A stretch of 13,735 nt of DNA from assembly GCA_027596035.1 (NCBI GenBank), contig JADGJA010000623.1:1-13735 (forward strand), in the 5' to 3' direction. The notes beneath the pieces were generated by a model that did no database searches, was not told where the DNA came from, and saw only the letters and a program-made list of their open reading frames with translations. How positions within the stretch are numbered: position 1 is the first letter of the stretch; every line of letters begins with the position of its first letter. The stretch comes from Thoreauomyces humboldtii. Taxonomy: Eukaryota > Chytridiomycota > Chytridiomycetes > Spizellomycetales > Powellomycetaceae. Shown in pieces: positions 1 through 9,826 of this stretch. Position numbers and translations under genes: made by a program.

Positions 1-298
1 CCTCTCGCCCCTTCGCCCCCGCTCGCGACATTCATCCGTACTGTCGCCGTCGTCGTCGTCGTTGTCTTTCTCGTTCGTCCGTTCAAAGTCTTCGCCGCAA
101 CCTTCGAACCTCTCCAGTGCTTGCCATCGGATTCTCTTCTTCGGCGCAGTCAGGTAAAGATTCATTACGCGATACGTCCTTCCCAGCAGACATCGTGCCT
201 GCTGTGAACGGACCGTCGTCGACACGTCGGTTGCCGTTGCACACACACGTCACACTTCATCCAGTGCGAAGAACACCACATCGGATACATCTGCATCG

Positions 299-334
299 GA
301 ATGCACAGCAAAATCAGAATGCACAGCATGATCA
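299..334 (+). repeat. Two-copy imperfect 18-bp tandem repeat
   Basis: Units at 299-316 and 317-334 share the core GAATGCACAGCA and end in ATCA; 16 of 18 positions are identical. It lies in the Gbeta leader, inside the tentative 154-366 intron. Function unknown. Confidence 0.7.
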
Positions 335-475
335 GCACCGTATCTGATCTCTCCTTGAACTTGCAGGAATCGAATTTGGTTTCTTATTGTACATCAGCGC
401 TCGAGCTCAGCGCCGTCCGCTCACCGACCGCCCATCTTTCCCATCTTGGGCATCCCTTTCTCTTCGCTAGTTAAG

Positions 476-579
476 GTGAGCCTGCTTTGGCGCGTCCTCG
501 GGTCCGGGGATTTCTCACATGTCCCCTGTGATCGGCCGGCTCATTTTGGAACCTAAATTTGACCGATTCCATCCGCCAG
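476..579 (+). other. Probable 5' UTR intron just before the Gbeta start codon
   Basis: The donor AAG|GTGAGC is near-perfect and the acceptor GCCAG lies 2 nt before the ATG at 582. Splicing removes the in-frame upstream ATG at 519, which explains why the family N-terminus begins at 582. The intron is 104 nt long, in the range of the other introns of this gene. This is inferred from splice signals only. Confidence 0.55.
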
Positions 580-581
580 AA

Positions 582-2063
582 ATGAGCGACATCGCCGACC
601 GCATCGCAACGGCACGGAAGGAAGCCGAGTCTCTCAAGGAGAGGATCAAGCAGAAGAAGGATGCGCTTGCGGATACCACATGTAAGCGAAAGGAACCTGA
701 CTCACGTTACAAAATGGGCGCGGCGTTGCCTTCGGGCCGCCAGCAATTGCTACCGATGCTGACCTTAAAACATGATTATGGCCACTTCCAGTGAAGCAGG
801 TGGCGGCGGACCTAGAACCGCTTCCCCGAACAGTAATGAAGGTTCGCCGTACTCTTAAAGGCCACCTCGCTAAAGTATATGCAATGCACTGGTACGTACC
901 AGGCTGGCGGCCAAACACCTAATTTGATCCCCGTACTTATCCTTTCCCTAATAAAGGGCATCGGACAAGCGTCACTTAGTTTCAGCATCTCAAGATGGCA
1001 AGCTAATTGTCTGGGACTCCTACACGACTAACAAGGTAAGTCCCAATCGACAGCGCACAACGCGACTTATTGTTAAGTGCTCCTTGTCTCCTAGGTGCAC
1101 GCTATTCCCCTCCGCTCCTCGTGGGTCATGACCTGCGCTTATGCGCCCTCCGGGAACTACGTCGCCTGCGGTGGTCTCGACAACCTCTGCAGCATCTACA
1201 ACCTGAAAACCAAGGAAGGCTCGGTCAAGGTGGCGCGGGAGCTTTCCGCCCATACTGGGTACCTCAGTTGCTGCCGGTTCGTCTCCGACAGGCAGATCCT
1301 CACGTCCAGCGGTGACATGAGCTGCATGCTGTGGGACATTGACGCAGGCATGAAAACCCTCGAGTTCACCGACCACACCGGAGACGTTATGAGCTTGTCG
1401 TTGAGTCCCGACAAGAACATCTTTGTCTCGGCTGCTTGCGACGCCACCGCAAAAGTTTGGGACATTCGTACTGGTCGCTGCGTTCAGACATTTACTGGCC
1501 ACGAGTCGGACATCAACGCCGTACAGTGAGTTCACTCCTCGTCTTCACACCCCACTTCTACGCGCGTACTTTTACTGTCTTTCTTACTTACCATTTGTCA
1601 ACTTCTTTCGTTCCTTCCTCGCTTAAGATTCTTCCCGAACGGTGACGCTTTTGGAACGGGATCCGATGACGCTTCCTGCCGCCTGTTCGACCTTCGAGCC
1701 GACCGCGAGCTCAACCAGTACACGCACGACAACATTCTCTGCGGCATCACGTCCGTTGCCTTCTCCGTCTCGGGTCGACTTCTGTTTGCCGGATACGATG
1801 ACTTCAACTGCAACGTCTGGGACACTCTCAAGGGGGAGCGCGTCGGAGTTCTCACGGGTCACGAAAACAGAGTCAGCTGCATCGGGGTCAGCGCAGACGG
1901 AAATGCCCTGTCGACTGGTAGTTGGGACAGTCTGCTGAAGGTTAGTGCATTCGCTCCTCCTTGTCCCACATCGTTGCGCAGTATTCCTATCATCTCGGAT
2001 GCCCGTTGCTTGGTATCCTTTGCTCATGTTTCTGCCGATCTCTCCTCCTAGATCTGGGCTTAA
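582..2063 (+). CDS. GPB1: Heterotrimeric G-protein beta subunit (WD40 propeller)
   Basis: Coding exons 582-681, 792-891, 957-1035, 1095-1525, 1628-1940 and 2052-2063 give 344 aa, close to the usual 340-350. Seen: an N-terminal charged helix (residues about 1-35, the coiled coil that pairs with Ggamma), then WD40 repeats starting near LKGH (residue 56), with repeated GH...WD signatures such as [19 protein letters not shown] and [10 protein letters not shown], ending in [11 protein letters not shown]. Known: Gbeta docks Galpha and Ggamma at the plasma membrane and signals after receptor activation; in fungi it acts in pheromone/mating or nutrient signalling. All introns are GT-AG and every junction keeps frame. 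The start at 582 matches the family N-terminus; an in-frame ATG at 519 would add 21 unlike residues and probably lies in a 5' UTR intron. The last coding exon is only 12 nt (Ile-Trp-Ala-stop). The family call is very secure; which Gbeta paralogue it is, is not. Confidence 0.97.
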
Positions 2064-2540
2064 AGGTACAGGAAAACCGTAACAAAAAATATCAAGGTGT
2101 TCCCACGGCTCGACGACGCGAGAAACGCATAGGAAAAGGACCTCGGAGGATAGAAGGACTCTGTGCGGGAGCAACGCGAGCGAACTTTGTTCAATTCATC
2201 TGTGCTCAAACTCTCGACCAGAGCTCTTCCCACACTCCAATTTTCCCACGCCCTAAATGTCTCTTTTTATCCACGGCTACTCGCCCATCTCTTCCCCTAT
2301 CTCCAGTATACCTAATCACAAAGAGCCGCGGTTATGACTTGTGATATTTGGTCGTTGATATTGGCACACAAAGTGTGGACTACCGCTTGGCTGTCGATGT
2401 GCAGTGACGGAGGCCAGAAGCCAAGGCGGCGCGAATGGTGACTCTGCTCGGCGGCCGCCCATTGGGACCACTTATCACTTCTTCGTCGTTCGGTCATCCC
2501 CCGGCCTTGTCACCAAGCTTCATATATAAGACACACAACC
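2064..2540. promoter_or_regulatory. Gbeta 3' flank and Arp2 promoter
   Basis: This 477-bp stretch has no supported gene. An A-rich run near 2083-2090 could belong to the Gbeta 3' end. Upstream of Arp2, ATTGG at 2461-2465 is a reverse-orientation CCAAT box about 80 bp before the start codon, a common fungal promoter element. TATATAA at 2523-2529 lies only about 12 nt from the ATG, too close for an ordinary TATA box. Confidence 0.4.
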
Positions 2541-4159
2541 ATGCCACCATCTAGAGAGGTCATCGTATGCGATAACGGAACTGGGGTACGTGATTTAGGT
2601 TTTTGAAGCGAAGCTTCGTTGAAGAGCGAAACGCGCCAGTCCACCATCTTGGCGTCCACCTCGACAAACTCACGCTCATTCAACCCACCCATAGTTCGTC
2701 AAATGCGGGTTTGCGGGTAGTCACTTTCCGGAAGCCCAGTTCCCCGCCGTTGTCGGTCGTCCCATCCTTCGGTCCGAAGAGCGGATCGGAGATGTCGTCC
2801 TCAAGGACATCATGGTTGGAGACGAAGCCGCCGCCTTACGGTCCCTCCTCCAAATGTCCTATCCCATGGAGAACGGAATCGTTCGAAATTGGGACGACAT
2901 GTACCATCTTTGGGATTACACATTTAAGGATCAGCTCAAAGTGGAAAACTACAGCGACCATAAGATTCTCCTCACCGAACCCGCCATGAACCCGAAGAAG
3001 AACAGGGAGAAGATGTGCGAGGCCATGTTCGAGCATTACGGGTTCAACGGCGTCTACGTGTCCATCCAGGCGGTCTTGACCCTTTACGCTCAAGGTAACA
3101 GTACACCGGGGGGAGAGTCTGTAGGACGATAAGGATGCACCCTAACGACCACCCCACAGGCTTGCAGACAGGCGTCGTAGTAGACTCCGGCGACGGTGTC
3201 ACTCACATCGTTCCAGTGTACGATGGATACGCTCTGCCTCACCTGACGCGCCGTCTGGATGTGGCTGGTCGCGACATCACGCGTTACCTGATTAAGCTCC
3301 TGCTTCTCCGGGGATACGCCTTCAACCGGACGGCCGACTTTGAGACCGTTCGAGAACTAAAGGAGAAACTGTGCTATATTGGGTAAGAAACTGGAGCAGG
3401 GCTTTTCGCTTCTTGGACTGGGTTTGACCAGTCATGTTGGCAGATATGACCTGGATCTGGAGCAGAAACTTGCCAATGAGACCACCGTGCTCGTTGAGCA
3501 ATACACGGTTAGTTCATCTCTTTACTGCCTTTGCAAAGAGTGGTTCATTGATTTCTTCCTTTCCTCAGCTACCCGACGGCCGCGTCATCAAGGTTGGATC
3601 GGAACGCTTCCAGGCTCCTGAAGCACTCTTCTCCCCACATCTCGTCGATGTGGAATCTCCCGGTGTCGCAGGTATGTACATTCTACTCACCACATGTCGT
3701 GATACGAAATGTAAGTTACTCAATGGTCTTCCACAGATCTCCTCTTCAACACCATCAACGCAGCAGACATGGACATCCGCGCCGAGCTTTATAAGCATAT
3801 TGTGCTGTCGGGTGGAACGTCCATGTACCCTGGTCTCCCCAGTCGTCTCGAAAAGGAGATGAAACAGCTTTACCTCCAGAAAGTGCTCGGAGGCGACGTG
3901 TCTCGTCTGAGCGTAAGTGAAGCACTATCTTTCTACTGTTTACACACACGGAAGACTGACATACTATTTTGATGGTATCGTCCTATTTTAGAGGTTCAAG
4001 CTGCAAGTCGAGGATCCTCCGCGTCGCAGACACGCTGTCTTCCTCGGCGGTGCGGTTCTCGGAGAAATCATGAAGAACCGCGAAGAGTTCTGGATCTCAA
4101 AAGCGGAATGGGAGGAGCAAGGCGTGCGGTCTCTCGCGAAGCTCGGCGCTCGAAGCTAG
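2541..4159 (+). CDS. ARP2: Actin-related protein 2, Arp2/3 complex subunit
   Basis: Exons 2541-2585, 2695-3094, 3160-3382, 3444-3507, 3569-3671, 3737-3912 and 3992-4159 give 392 aa, the usual Arp2 length (about 390). Known: Arp2 and Arp3 mimic an actin dimer and nucleate branched filaments at endocytic patches. Seen: nucleotide-binding loop [13 protein letters not shown] (residues 11-23), second phosphate loop [11 protein letters not shown] (from about 154), adenosine motif [12 protein letters not shown] (300-311), and the C-terminal stretch EDPPRR...FLGGAVL. VICDNGTG-like start, [30 protein letters not shown] and the end [21 protein letters not shown] are Arp2-like rather than conventional actin, which ends in KCF. 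All six introns are GT-AG, 61-109 nt. The next gene, eL31, is convergent. The start follows family alignment: [15 protein letters not shown]. Confidence 0.96.
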
Positions 4160-5386
4160 GGGTTTCTTTTCTTGTACATAACTCGGCTCGGATTTCATTT
4201 CGAGAAGAGACAATTGCTGTTTGCCAATCTGAGAAATGAGCGAGCGAGCGTACTCCTCATCATCCGCCTTTACAATCTCCGGTGTCGACATACAAAGACC
4301 GTTTGTAAGGTGATTGGTCACGCACACCATCTCCATTATGACCCAACGCATATCCATGCTTTCCCTTGCCCAGCGTACTGTCAGATATGATCAAGTAAAG
4401 GGTCACAGAAAAGATGCGGGCGAACTAGGGAACGGGACGCGACAGCCTTCGCAAGTCATCGCATCAACCAGAATCCTCAGTTCCGAGGTGTTTTCCACAT
4501 CTCCTCATACCAAATCCTTTTATCATCATTCAGCACCGGGGTGAGATCACGAAGGGATCCCGCTCAGGAGAGATATCTACACATGCGCAAAATACTCCGT
4601 ATGTACGATTCCTCGAAACCTTCGCTCCCCCTCTCCTTTGGTATCGACGTTCGCACGCCAGAACTCTTGCTATACATACACGGCCCAGCAACGAGCGCTG
4701 CACCAACGCCACCACCTGAAAACCCGATCCTGGTCATGTTTGCGGGTTCAGTTTCCTCTGGATCATCAGCCACGGGTCAGGGGGGAGACTGAAAAAGTCA
4801 TTCCCAGACCCGTTGTTCAGATAGGCTTTTTGTTTTCGGATGGGTTTCCCAAGGGTGGGTGGGAGCGACAACGAGTGCGGACAGAGGACGATGGATGAGC
4901 AGAGAGAGGGTCGTGATGCGAGGGAGAGGAATTGTTGGGGTTGAGGTTTTGCGATGGGATGGAAAAAGAGCGTCGCCTCGGTGCAGGTCTCGTTTGAAAG
5001 CAAGCGAGCACAGCCACCCAGACATGTCGGACAGCTTAGCGAAAGTGTTGTCTCGAAGACCAATGAACTCGGGCGCATCAGTGGGATTCAAGGATTGTAC
5101 TTCGATGCGTGCTTCTCATCTAGCTGGGGGACGTTCTCGAGCATTTGAACCGGCAGTAAACTCTTAGTCGGTCCTGCCAGCCAGTCAGGCACTCTGATAT
5201 GCGCCGCATGCGATCGAAGGCTTCTACCCTCGGCTGGACACATCGTAATCCGTCTATGGCAAAAACGGACTGCTTAACAAACATCACCACCAGGACGATT
5301 GTAAAAGAAGGAGCACAATCCATGGTCCGCGAAAAGACAATGTACAGACGGAACGACGAGTTGTATTCATGATCAAAACAACGTAT
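4160..5386. other. Long gap between convergent genes, no supported gene
   Basis: This stretch of about 1.2 kb lies between the 3' ends of Arp2 (+) and eL31 (-). It must hold both 3' UTRs and terminators but is longer than those need. Reading frames exist on both strands (for example 4541-4792 +, 4859-5167 +, 4734-5078 - and 5120-5323 -), but none resembles a known family and no chain of exons joined convincingly. I saw no tRNA, 5S or snRNA signature. TTGTACATAA near 4174 may belong to the Arp2 3' end. Confidence 0.5.
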
Positions 5387-6310
5387 CTATTCCTCAACAG
5401 CCTGAGTCTCGAGACCTGCAAAAGGAAAAGAATGCATGTGAGACAAAACGCGTTACGATCACAGATAAAGCTCGTAACGGAACACGCACCCTTGAAGTTG
5501 GTGACGGGGACGAAGGTCACGAAGGTGTAAAGCTTCTCCTTGGCACCCTCGACGTCGTTTCGGCGACGTGCGAGACGAACGCGGACACGGTGGGGGATCG
5601 ACTTGATTCCACGGGCCCAGATGGCCTTGTTCAGGTCGGTGTCGAGACGAACGTCGGACGTTCCCATGGTCTTGTGCGCAAACTCACGAATGGCCTTGAT
5701 GGCGGTGGGCGCACGCTTCTTGAAGGACCTGCAAAGGAGCAACAGAGCTGTAAGTTTCCGGTTCTTCCTAACGTGAGGCGTTTGATGCTGGGGAGAAGTG
5801 GCGTGGGTTGTAGAGGTTCTGTCGTCGTGCCCGCTTCGTTCCGCATATACGTAAAGTCCGCGGGATTCGTGAAATGGTGAACGAACAAGCGTCGGCGTCT
5901 GGATCCCCCTGCCATGTCTTCCCACGCATTCCCACGCGGTTCCAGAGGCTCCACGCTCCGAACTTTCCCACGCAGCTGGACCTGCCTAGCCCTCTCAAAC
6001 CCATTCCGCCAAACCGGGTTGAGTGAGGTGAAACGGTACTCACTTTCCAAACACATGCTTGTGCATGTGGATGGTGTACTCCCGAGTCACGACCTAGAGG
6101 AAGAAGCAGGACGGACGGTAAGTATTCGGTAACAAAGTAACTGCAATTGACTTTTCTCGGGGATTGAGATTTCCTCAACCACGGCAAATGCCGCCGAGCA
6201 TAGGTTCTCTCTGCAGCCGAGGCAAGCGATAATGGGGGTGACAGTGGTGGTACCTCGTTGAGGGTGCTCTTCTTTGCCGTCTTCTGCTTCTTCTCGGTGC
6301 GAGGGCTCAT
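5387..6310 (-). CDS. RPL31: 60S ribosomal protein eL31
   Basis: On the minus strand, exons 6310-6254, 6093-6044, 5728-5490 and 5415-5387 give 124 aa, the normal eL31 length (about 120-125). Known: eL31 sits near the polypeptide exit tunnel of the large subunit. Seen: a Lys-rich N-terminus ([14 protein letters not shown]), the conserved [86 protein letters not shown] and the ending LETQAVEE. Frame holds at all three GT-AG junctions. The introns are 160, 315 and 74 nt; the 315-nt one is the largest in the window. Ribosomal-protein introns often carry snoRNAs, but I saw no box C/D pair here. It shares a divergent promoter with the CCDC47-like gene. Confidence 0.97.
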
Positions 6311-6695
6311 GGCTGCGAAAGATATGGCGGTATGTGAGAAAGGGAGAGGGAAGGAAGAAAAACAAGCCCTTATGGACGAGGGGGTCTCTCCTCCTCTTTT
6401 TCCCTCCTCCCTCCCCAGCAACAGCAGCAGCGAACGGCCGTGCCTGAACCCTACCTACCCTTTCTCCCTCGCAACCCTAGCACTCGCCATCTGGTCACAT
6501 GATCTTGAAGGGGAGGGGCCGACAGCAAGAGCTCGCCGTATTACCGGTATGCCGGTACTCGATCAACCGCTTATGGATAACGTGGAGGACTGCGCCACAC
6601 AGTAGCGCGCCCAAACCTCGCCGCCGTCCGCATCGGAAGCAGAACCACCTCACAGCATTGCTACTGATCTGCAGTGCGAAAAGCGGACTCTCGCA
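6311..6695. promoter_or_regulatory. Divergent promoter between eL31 and the CCDC47-like gene
   Basis: The start codons are 385 bp apart and divergent, so both promoters and leaders fit in this space. Seen: AACCCTACCTACCC at 6447-6460 and AACCCTA at 6473-6479. These resemble the fission-yeast HomolE box (ACCCTACCCT) and the Tbf1-type ACCCTA sites of fungal ribosomal-protein promoters. GTCACA at 6494-6499 partly matches the HomolD box CAGTCACA. A small inverted repeat, ACCGG-TATG-CCGGT, lies at 6543-6556. The motif identities come from known ribosomal-protein promoters; their use here is inference. Confidence 0.5.
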
Positions 6696-8325
6696 ATGGC
6701 TCCACTATCCCTTCCGTCAGCCAGGTCACTGGCTCTGTATGTCGCACTGGGAGCAGCATCCGTTGTGGCAAAGGCGGCCTCCCACAACGACGACTTCGAC
6801 GACGACGAAGAGGACGACTACCTGCCAGGAGAGGTCAAGAGCTCCCTTCCCGATGCGTCGGGTGCTGGAGCACAGGTCGTCGAGCATCCAAGATACTATT
6901 GGAGCGATGTCACCCTCGCGGATGTCAAAGTGAGCTTGTCCGGCTTTATCTTTCGTCTGCTGAGGAGGACTTCCATCCTGGGCCTCCACTCACATTCTTC
7001 TCTTCAAGTATGAGGCTATCATCATGTCAGCCCTTCTTACCTACGTTATTGCCTTCTTCATCGTCCGCACCATGAACAACAGGATCTCGCGAAGCTGGTA
7101 GGCAGCAAACATCAGGGATCTTGCTTCCTTGACATGACTCTGAACCATGCACCTGTAGGCTCACCGCAACGAAGGGAGTCTGGGATCGTAACTTCAGCAA
7201 AGTCATGGACGACTACGTTGGGGAAGGCCCTCGCTCATACGTCTTTTACGCTACCGGAAGGCAATACGTCCAAAATGTTTACGGTCGTCTTCGCGTGCGT
7301 ATTAATCACTGTGTGTAAGGCGCTTTCCATGCTCCCACATTTCTCACGCGGTCCTTCAGCTAGCACCCCGTTACGATCCCTTCGATATGCTGTGGAATCT
7401 TGCTCTTGGCTCAAGCTCCCCGAGCTACGATAAGATGACCCTTACTGCCACTCTTAACGGAGAGGAATCGGACGCCATGGTCCTTGCGATAATCCTCAAG
7501 GAACACGTCAAGAAAGTGAACGCCAACCGTTGGGACGTGAGCGAGTTCCCAAAGAAGCGAGAGGTCACGTCTCGCGTCGGCGGTACTTTCCCATCTCAGT
7601 ACACCGCTCTTGCCGACGCGCCCGAGTTCATAAACATGCTGTGGGAGGATGCAGATGTGAGGAAGGGACTTTGGGCGTCTTTGGGTCTCGACAGCAATGG
7701 AAAGGGGGAGGCGTTCACGTACCCGCTCATCGAGCAGCTCATCCTGACGGATCTTCCCATCGAGAAGCCCACCAAGTAGGTGTACCTTATGCAAACTCAC
7801 CTTCCTGCTCATCTGTCTTGCTCATTCTATGCGTTGCAGAATGGAAGACCTTGAGAACGTGTCCAAAACCCTTACCATGGTCCTCCGACTTCCGACCCTC
7901 AACACCTTGAACGACCGCGAATCCGCGGCCCTCATCGACATCACGGAGATGTTCATGACCATCATTGACTACATCGGCCAGTTTGGTCTCTCGACGCTGC
8001 AACCCGAAACCCGATCAAAGATCACCCGAGTTCGTCAGGCCGCGTCAGCATCCATTTTGAAGGCCGCGGAAGCTGAGCGCAAGGAGGTAAACGCGGGATG
8101 CATTTCCCCAAGGCGCTAATGGTGGTGCTGCGTTTCTCACCTTGCTTCATTATTATTCGCAAACAGGCGCTCGCAAAGAAGAAATTCGAGGAGAAGAGGG
8201 CTCGAGATCAGGAGGCAACCAAGTTGAGCCCGGAGGAACAGCGGAAATACGAGGAGAAGGAACGCAAGAAGCTAGCGAAGCGAAACCTGGCCAAGCAGGG
8301 AAAGAAGGGCAAGATGTCGCTGTGA
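6696..8325 (+). CDS. CCDC47: CCDC47/DUF1682 family ER membrane protein (PAT complex subunit homologue)
   Basis: Exons 6696-6929, 7009-7097, 7159-7294, 7360-7775, 7840-8086 and 8167-8325 give 426 aa. Known: CCDC47 (calumin) is an ER single-pass protein. With Asterix it forms the PAT complex, which shields transmembrane segments of multipass proteins at the translocon. Seen: a signal-like hydrophobic N-terminus (residues 8-27), an acidic run of Asp/Glu (about 31-41), one membrane segment near residues 81-101, a cytosolic globular domain with YATGR...APRYDPFDMLWNL (CCDC47 has GR then RQDLL at the same spacing), and a Lys/Glu/Arg-rich coiled-coil tail (about 360-426) ending KKGKMSL. The exon 3 donor is a choice: GTGCGT at 7295 keeps the family spacing, while GTGTAA at 7313 would add six residues. 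The exon 4 donor (7776) overlaps an apparent TAG that is not translated. Family call secure, function by homology. Confidence 0.9.
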
Positions 8326-8773
8326 TTTCTCTTCACATCTTCCTCTAGGAGGTTTGGGGGAGCTGGTTTGTTCAGGATCGCAATACACTGGGAGCTGTAT
8401 CTTTAATGGACAGAAGTGGGATGGGTTTCGAGAATATTTTGGGAGAAGCCTGGTTATTGTTTCGAAGGAGCATCATCCGAAACGAATCGATCCGAGATGC
8501 CACCGTTAGCCGGAATTCCGAGCTTTTACAAGGCAACTATGAGAGGCAAGCCGGTGAGGACGCTGCATTTTGCGTTGGAGAGATTGCTCGGATCTGAAGG
8601 TTTGCACCAGTTTGCAACGGCCCGGTTCGGCAGGTCGGCGGTGACGCACGAATTCGGCAGGTCGGCTTATTAGGCTTGGGAACTGCTATAAAGACGGTGA
8701 ACAGTCTCCTTGCCGCTCCCATCATCAATCCTTACGCTTTCATATACTACAGACAGTACTTCACACACGCATC
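8326..8773. promoter_or_regulatory. CCDC47-like 3' flank and dienelactone-hydrolase promoter
   Basis: No gene is supported here. A TATA box, CTATAAAG (TATAAA at 8687-8692), lies about 82 bp before the ATG at 8774, a good distance for a short leader. Upstream of it is a perfect 14-bp direct repeat (listed separately) and two copies of GTTTGCA with 10-bp spacing at about 8600-8616, all plausible regulator sites. Confidence 0.6.
8626..8666 (+). repeat. 14-bp direct repeat TTCGGCAGGTCGGC x2 in a promoter
   Basis: Perfect copies lie at 8626-8639 and 8653-8666, 27 bp start to start, with the second copy ending about 20 bp upstream of the TATA box. Position and spacing suggest a pair of activator or repressor sites for the downstream hydrolase. 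No known motif is assigned. Confidence 0.7.
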
Positions 8774-9826
8774 ATGACTTCTACTCCATGTAACTTGATT
8801 TCTTTCTTATGCGCTTGACTTGTTCTTTTCCCGTCTTGACCCCGTTTCGTTCTCCTCTACTCAGCCTGCTGTTCCACCCCTGCGGTCGTTGGGGCTGACT
8901 ACACACCCCTCGGTCAATACACTACTCGTATTGGCGACCTTGGCTGCTACGAGACGGGACCGGCGGACTCGAAGAACGTGATCGTCTGTCTATACGACAT
9001 CTTCGGTTATGCCTCGCAAACCAAGCAAGGCGCGGACCTTCTCGCTGCTGAAAGTTGCTACCGTGTTATCATGCCTGACGTGTTCAGGGGAAAGGGGTTC
9101 GATGTCAAGAGGATCCCAAAGGACGGATTTGCCAGCATGGCACCCGAGGAGTGAGTCTGTGGGATTCTGGTTGGGGGCCCAAAGGCTTGAAACTGACAGG
9201 AGTGCTGATCCTTCAGAGTCGCGGAGATGAAGAAGGGGTTTGCAGCTTTCCAGACGCCAGAGGTAGGAGCAGAAACTCCGTCTCCTCAGCTCTGTACTCT
9301 CCTCATGCGAATTCTTCCCTTTTGACAGTTCAAAGCCCAGGTGGTAGGAAGCCTGCGCGACATCGCCAAGGAGCTCCGTTCCCAAGGCGCCACCAAGCTC
9401 GGCCTCTACGGTCTCTGCTGGGGCGGCAAGGTGGTGTCAATGCTCCTCTCCGAAAACATCTACGATGCCATCGGGCAGGCCCATCCCTCGCAGCTGGACG
9501 CCAACGATTCAAAGGACATTGTAGTGCCCTTCGCGAGCTTCATCTCTAAGGACGAATCGGCGGAGGAGCAGGACAAGCTCGAGAAGCTCGTCAAGAGCAA
9601 GAGCGTCGGACCGCTGTCTATATTTGCCCGGTATCCTGACGTGGGACATGGTAAGAGAATTGATTCGCACCTATCAGGACTTGCTTTGCGTTTTCTAACC
9701 GCTTCTCCATTGATTGAAGGATGGGCTGGAGCGAGGGCCGACCTCAGCGACCCTGTCAATGTCCGGGACTTTAAGCACGTATATTCGGCGTTCGCAAAGT
9801 TCTTTACCCGCATTTTCAATGCTTAG
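8774..9826 (+). CDS. Dienelactone hydrolase family protein (alpha/beta hydrolase)
   Basis: Exons 8774-8789, 8865-9150, 9217-9262, 9329-9650 and 9720-9826 give 258 aa, the usual fungal length (about 250). Known: this family hydrolyses dienelactones and related esters with a Cys-Asp-His triad; many fungal members (AIM2-like) have undefined substrates. Seen: the fungal N-terminus CCSTPAVVGADYTPLG, the nucleophile elbow GLCWGGK (Cys146), the AHPS segment, a likely acid at Asp191 (SKDESAEE), and the catalytic His223 in GHGWAGARADLSDP. No signal peptide is seen, so it is probably cytosolic. Exon 1 is only 16 nt. The last intron (9651-9719, 69 nt) has no stop and keeps frame if retained, inserting 23 residues right after the catalytic His region. 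The spliced form matches the conserved HGWAGAR and is preferred. It is the only gene here with a clear TATA box. Confidence 0.92.

Larger units (their letters stand above)
1..581 (+). promoter_or_regulatory. Promoter and 5' leader of the Gbeta gene
   Basis: No protein-coding gene is supported here. The first 120 bases are strongly C/T-rich and hold a CGT microsatellite (about 43-66), as in promoters and leaders of well-expressed fungal genes. I see no clear TATA box. Two possible 5' UTR introns are visible: 154-366 (CAG|GTAAAG ... TTGCAG, tentative) and 476-579 (AAG|GTGAGC ... CCAG, listed separately). The short reading frame at 117-347 is low-complexity and resembles no family. Confidence 0.5.

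Noticed and set aside
519..581. Gbeta start at the upstream in-frame ATG
   Set aside because: The added residues do not match the Gbeta N-terminus, and good splice signals place this stretch in a 5' UTR intron.
1020..2174. Long minus-strand frames opposite Gbeta (1020-1535 and 1623-2174)
   Set aside because: They are antisense shadows of GC-rich coding exons, with no recognisable domain.
2523..2529. TATATAA as the Arp2 TATA box
   Set aside because: It lies about 12 nt from the start codon, which homology fixes at 2541; a TATA box there would place the transcription start inside the coding region.
5140..5190. Possible minus-strand tRNA around TTTGAACCGGCAG
   Set aside because: It is only loosely like a T-loop; no acceptor stem, D-loop or anticodon arm could be paired.
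5729..6253. snoRNA in the eL31 introns
   Set aside because: The introns are long enough, but no convincing box C/box D pair or H/ACA arrangement was seen on the transcribed strand.
7295..7312. Exon 3 of the CCDC47-like gene extended to the donor at 7313
   Set aside because: It would insert six residues where CCDC47 proteins have fixed spacing between the GR and RYD/RQD motifs; the donor at 7295 fits. It remains possible as an alternative splice form.
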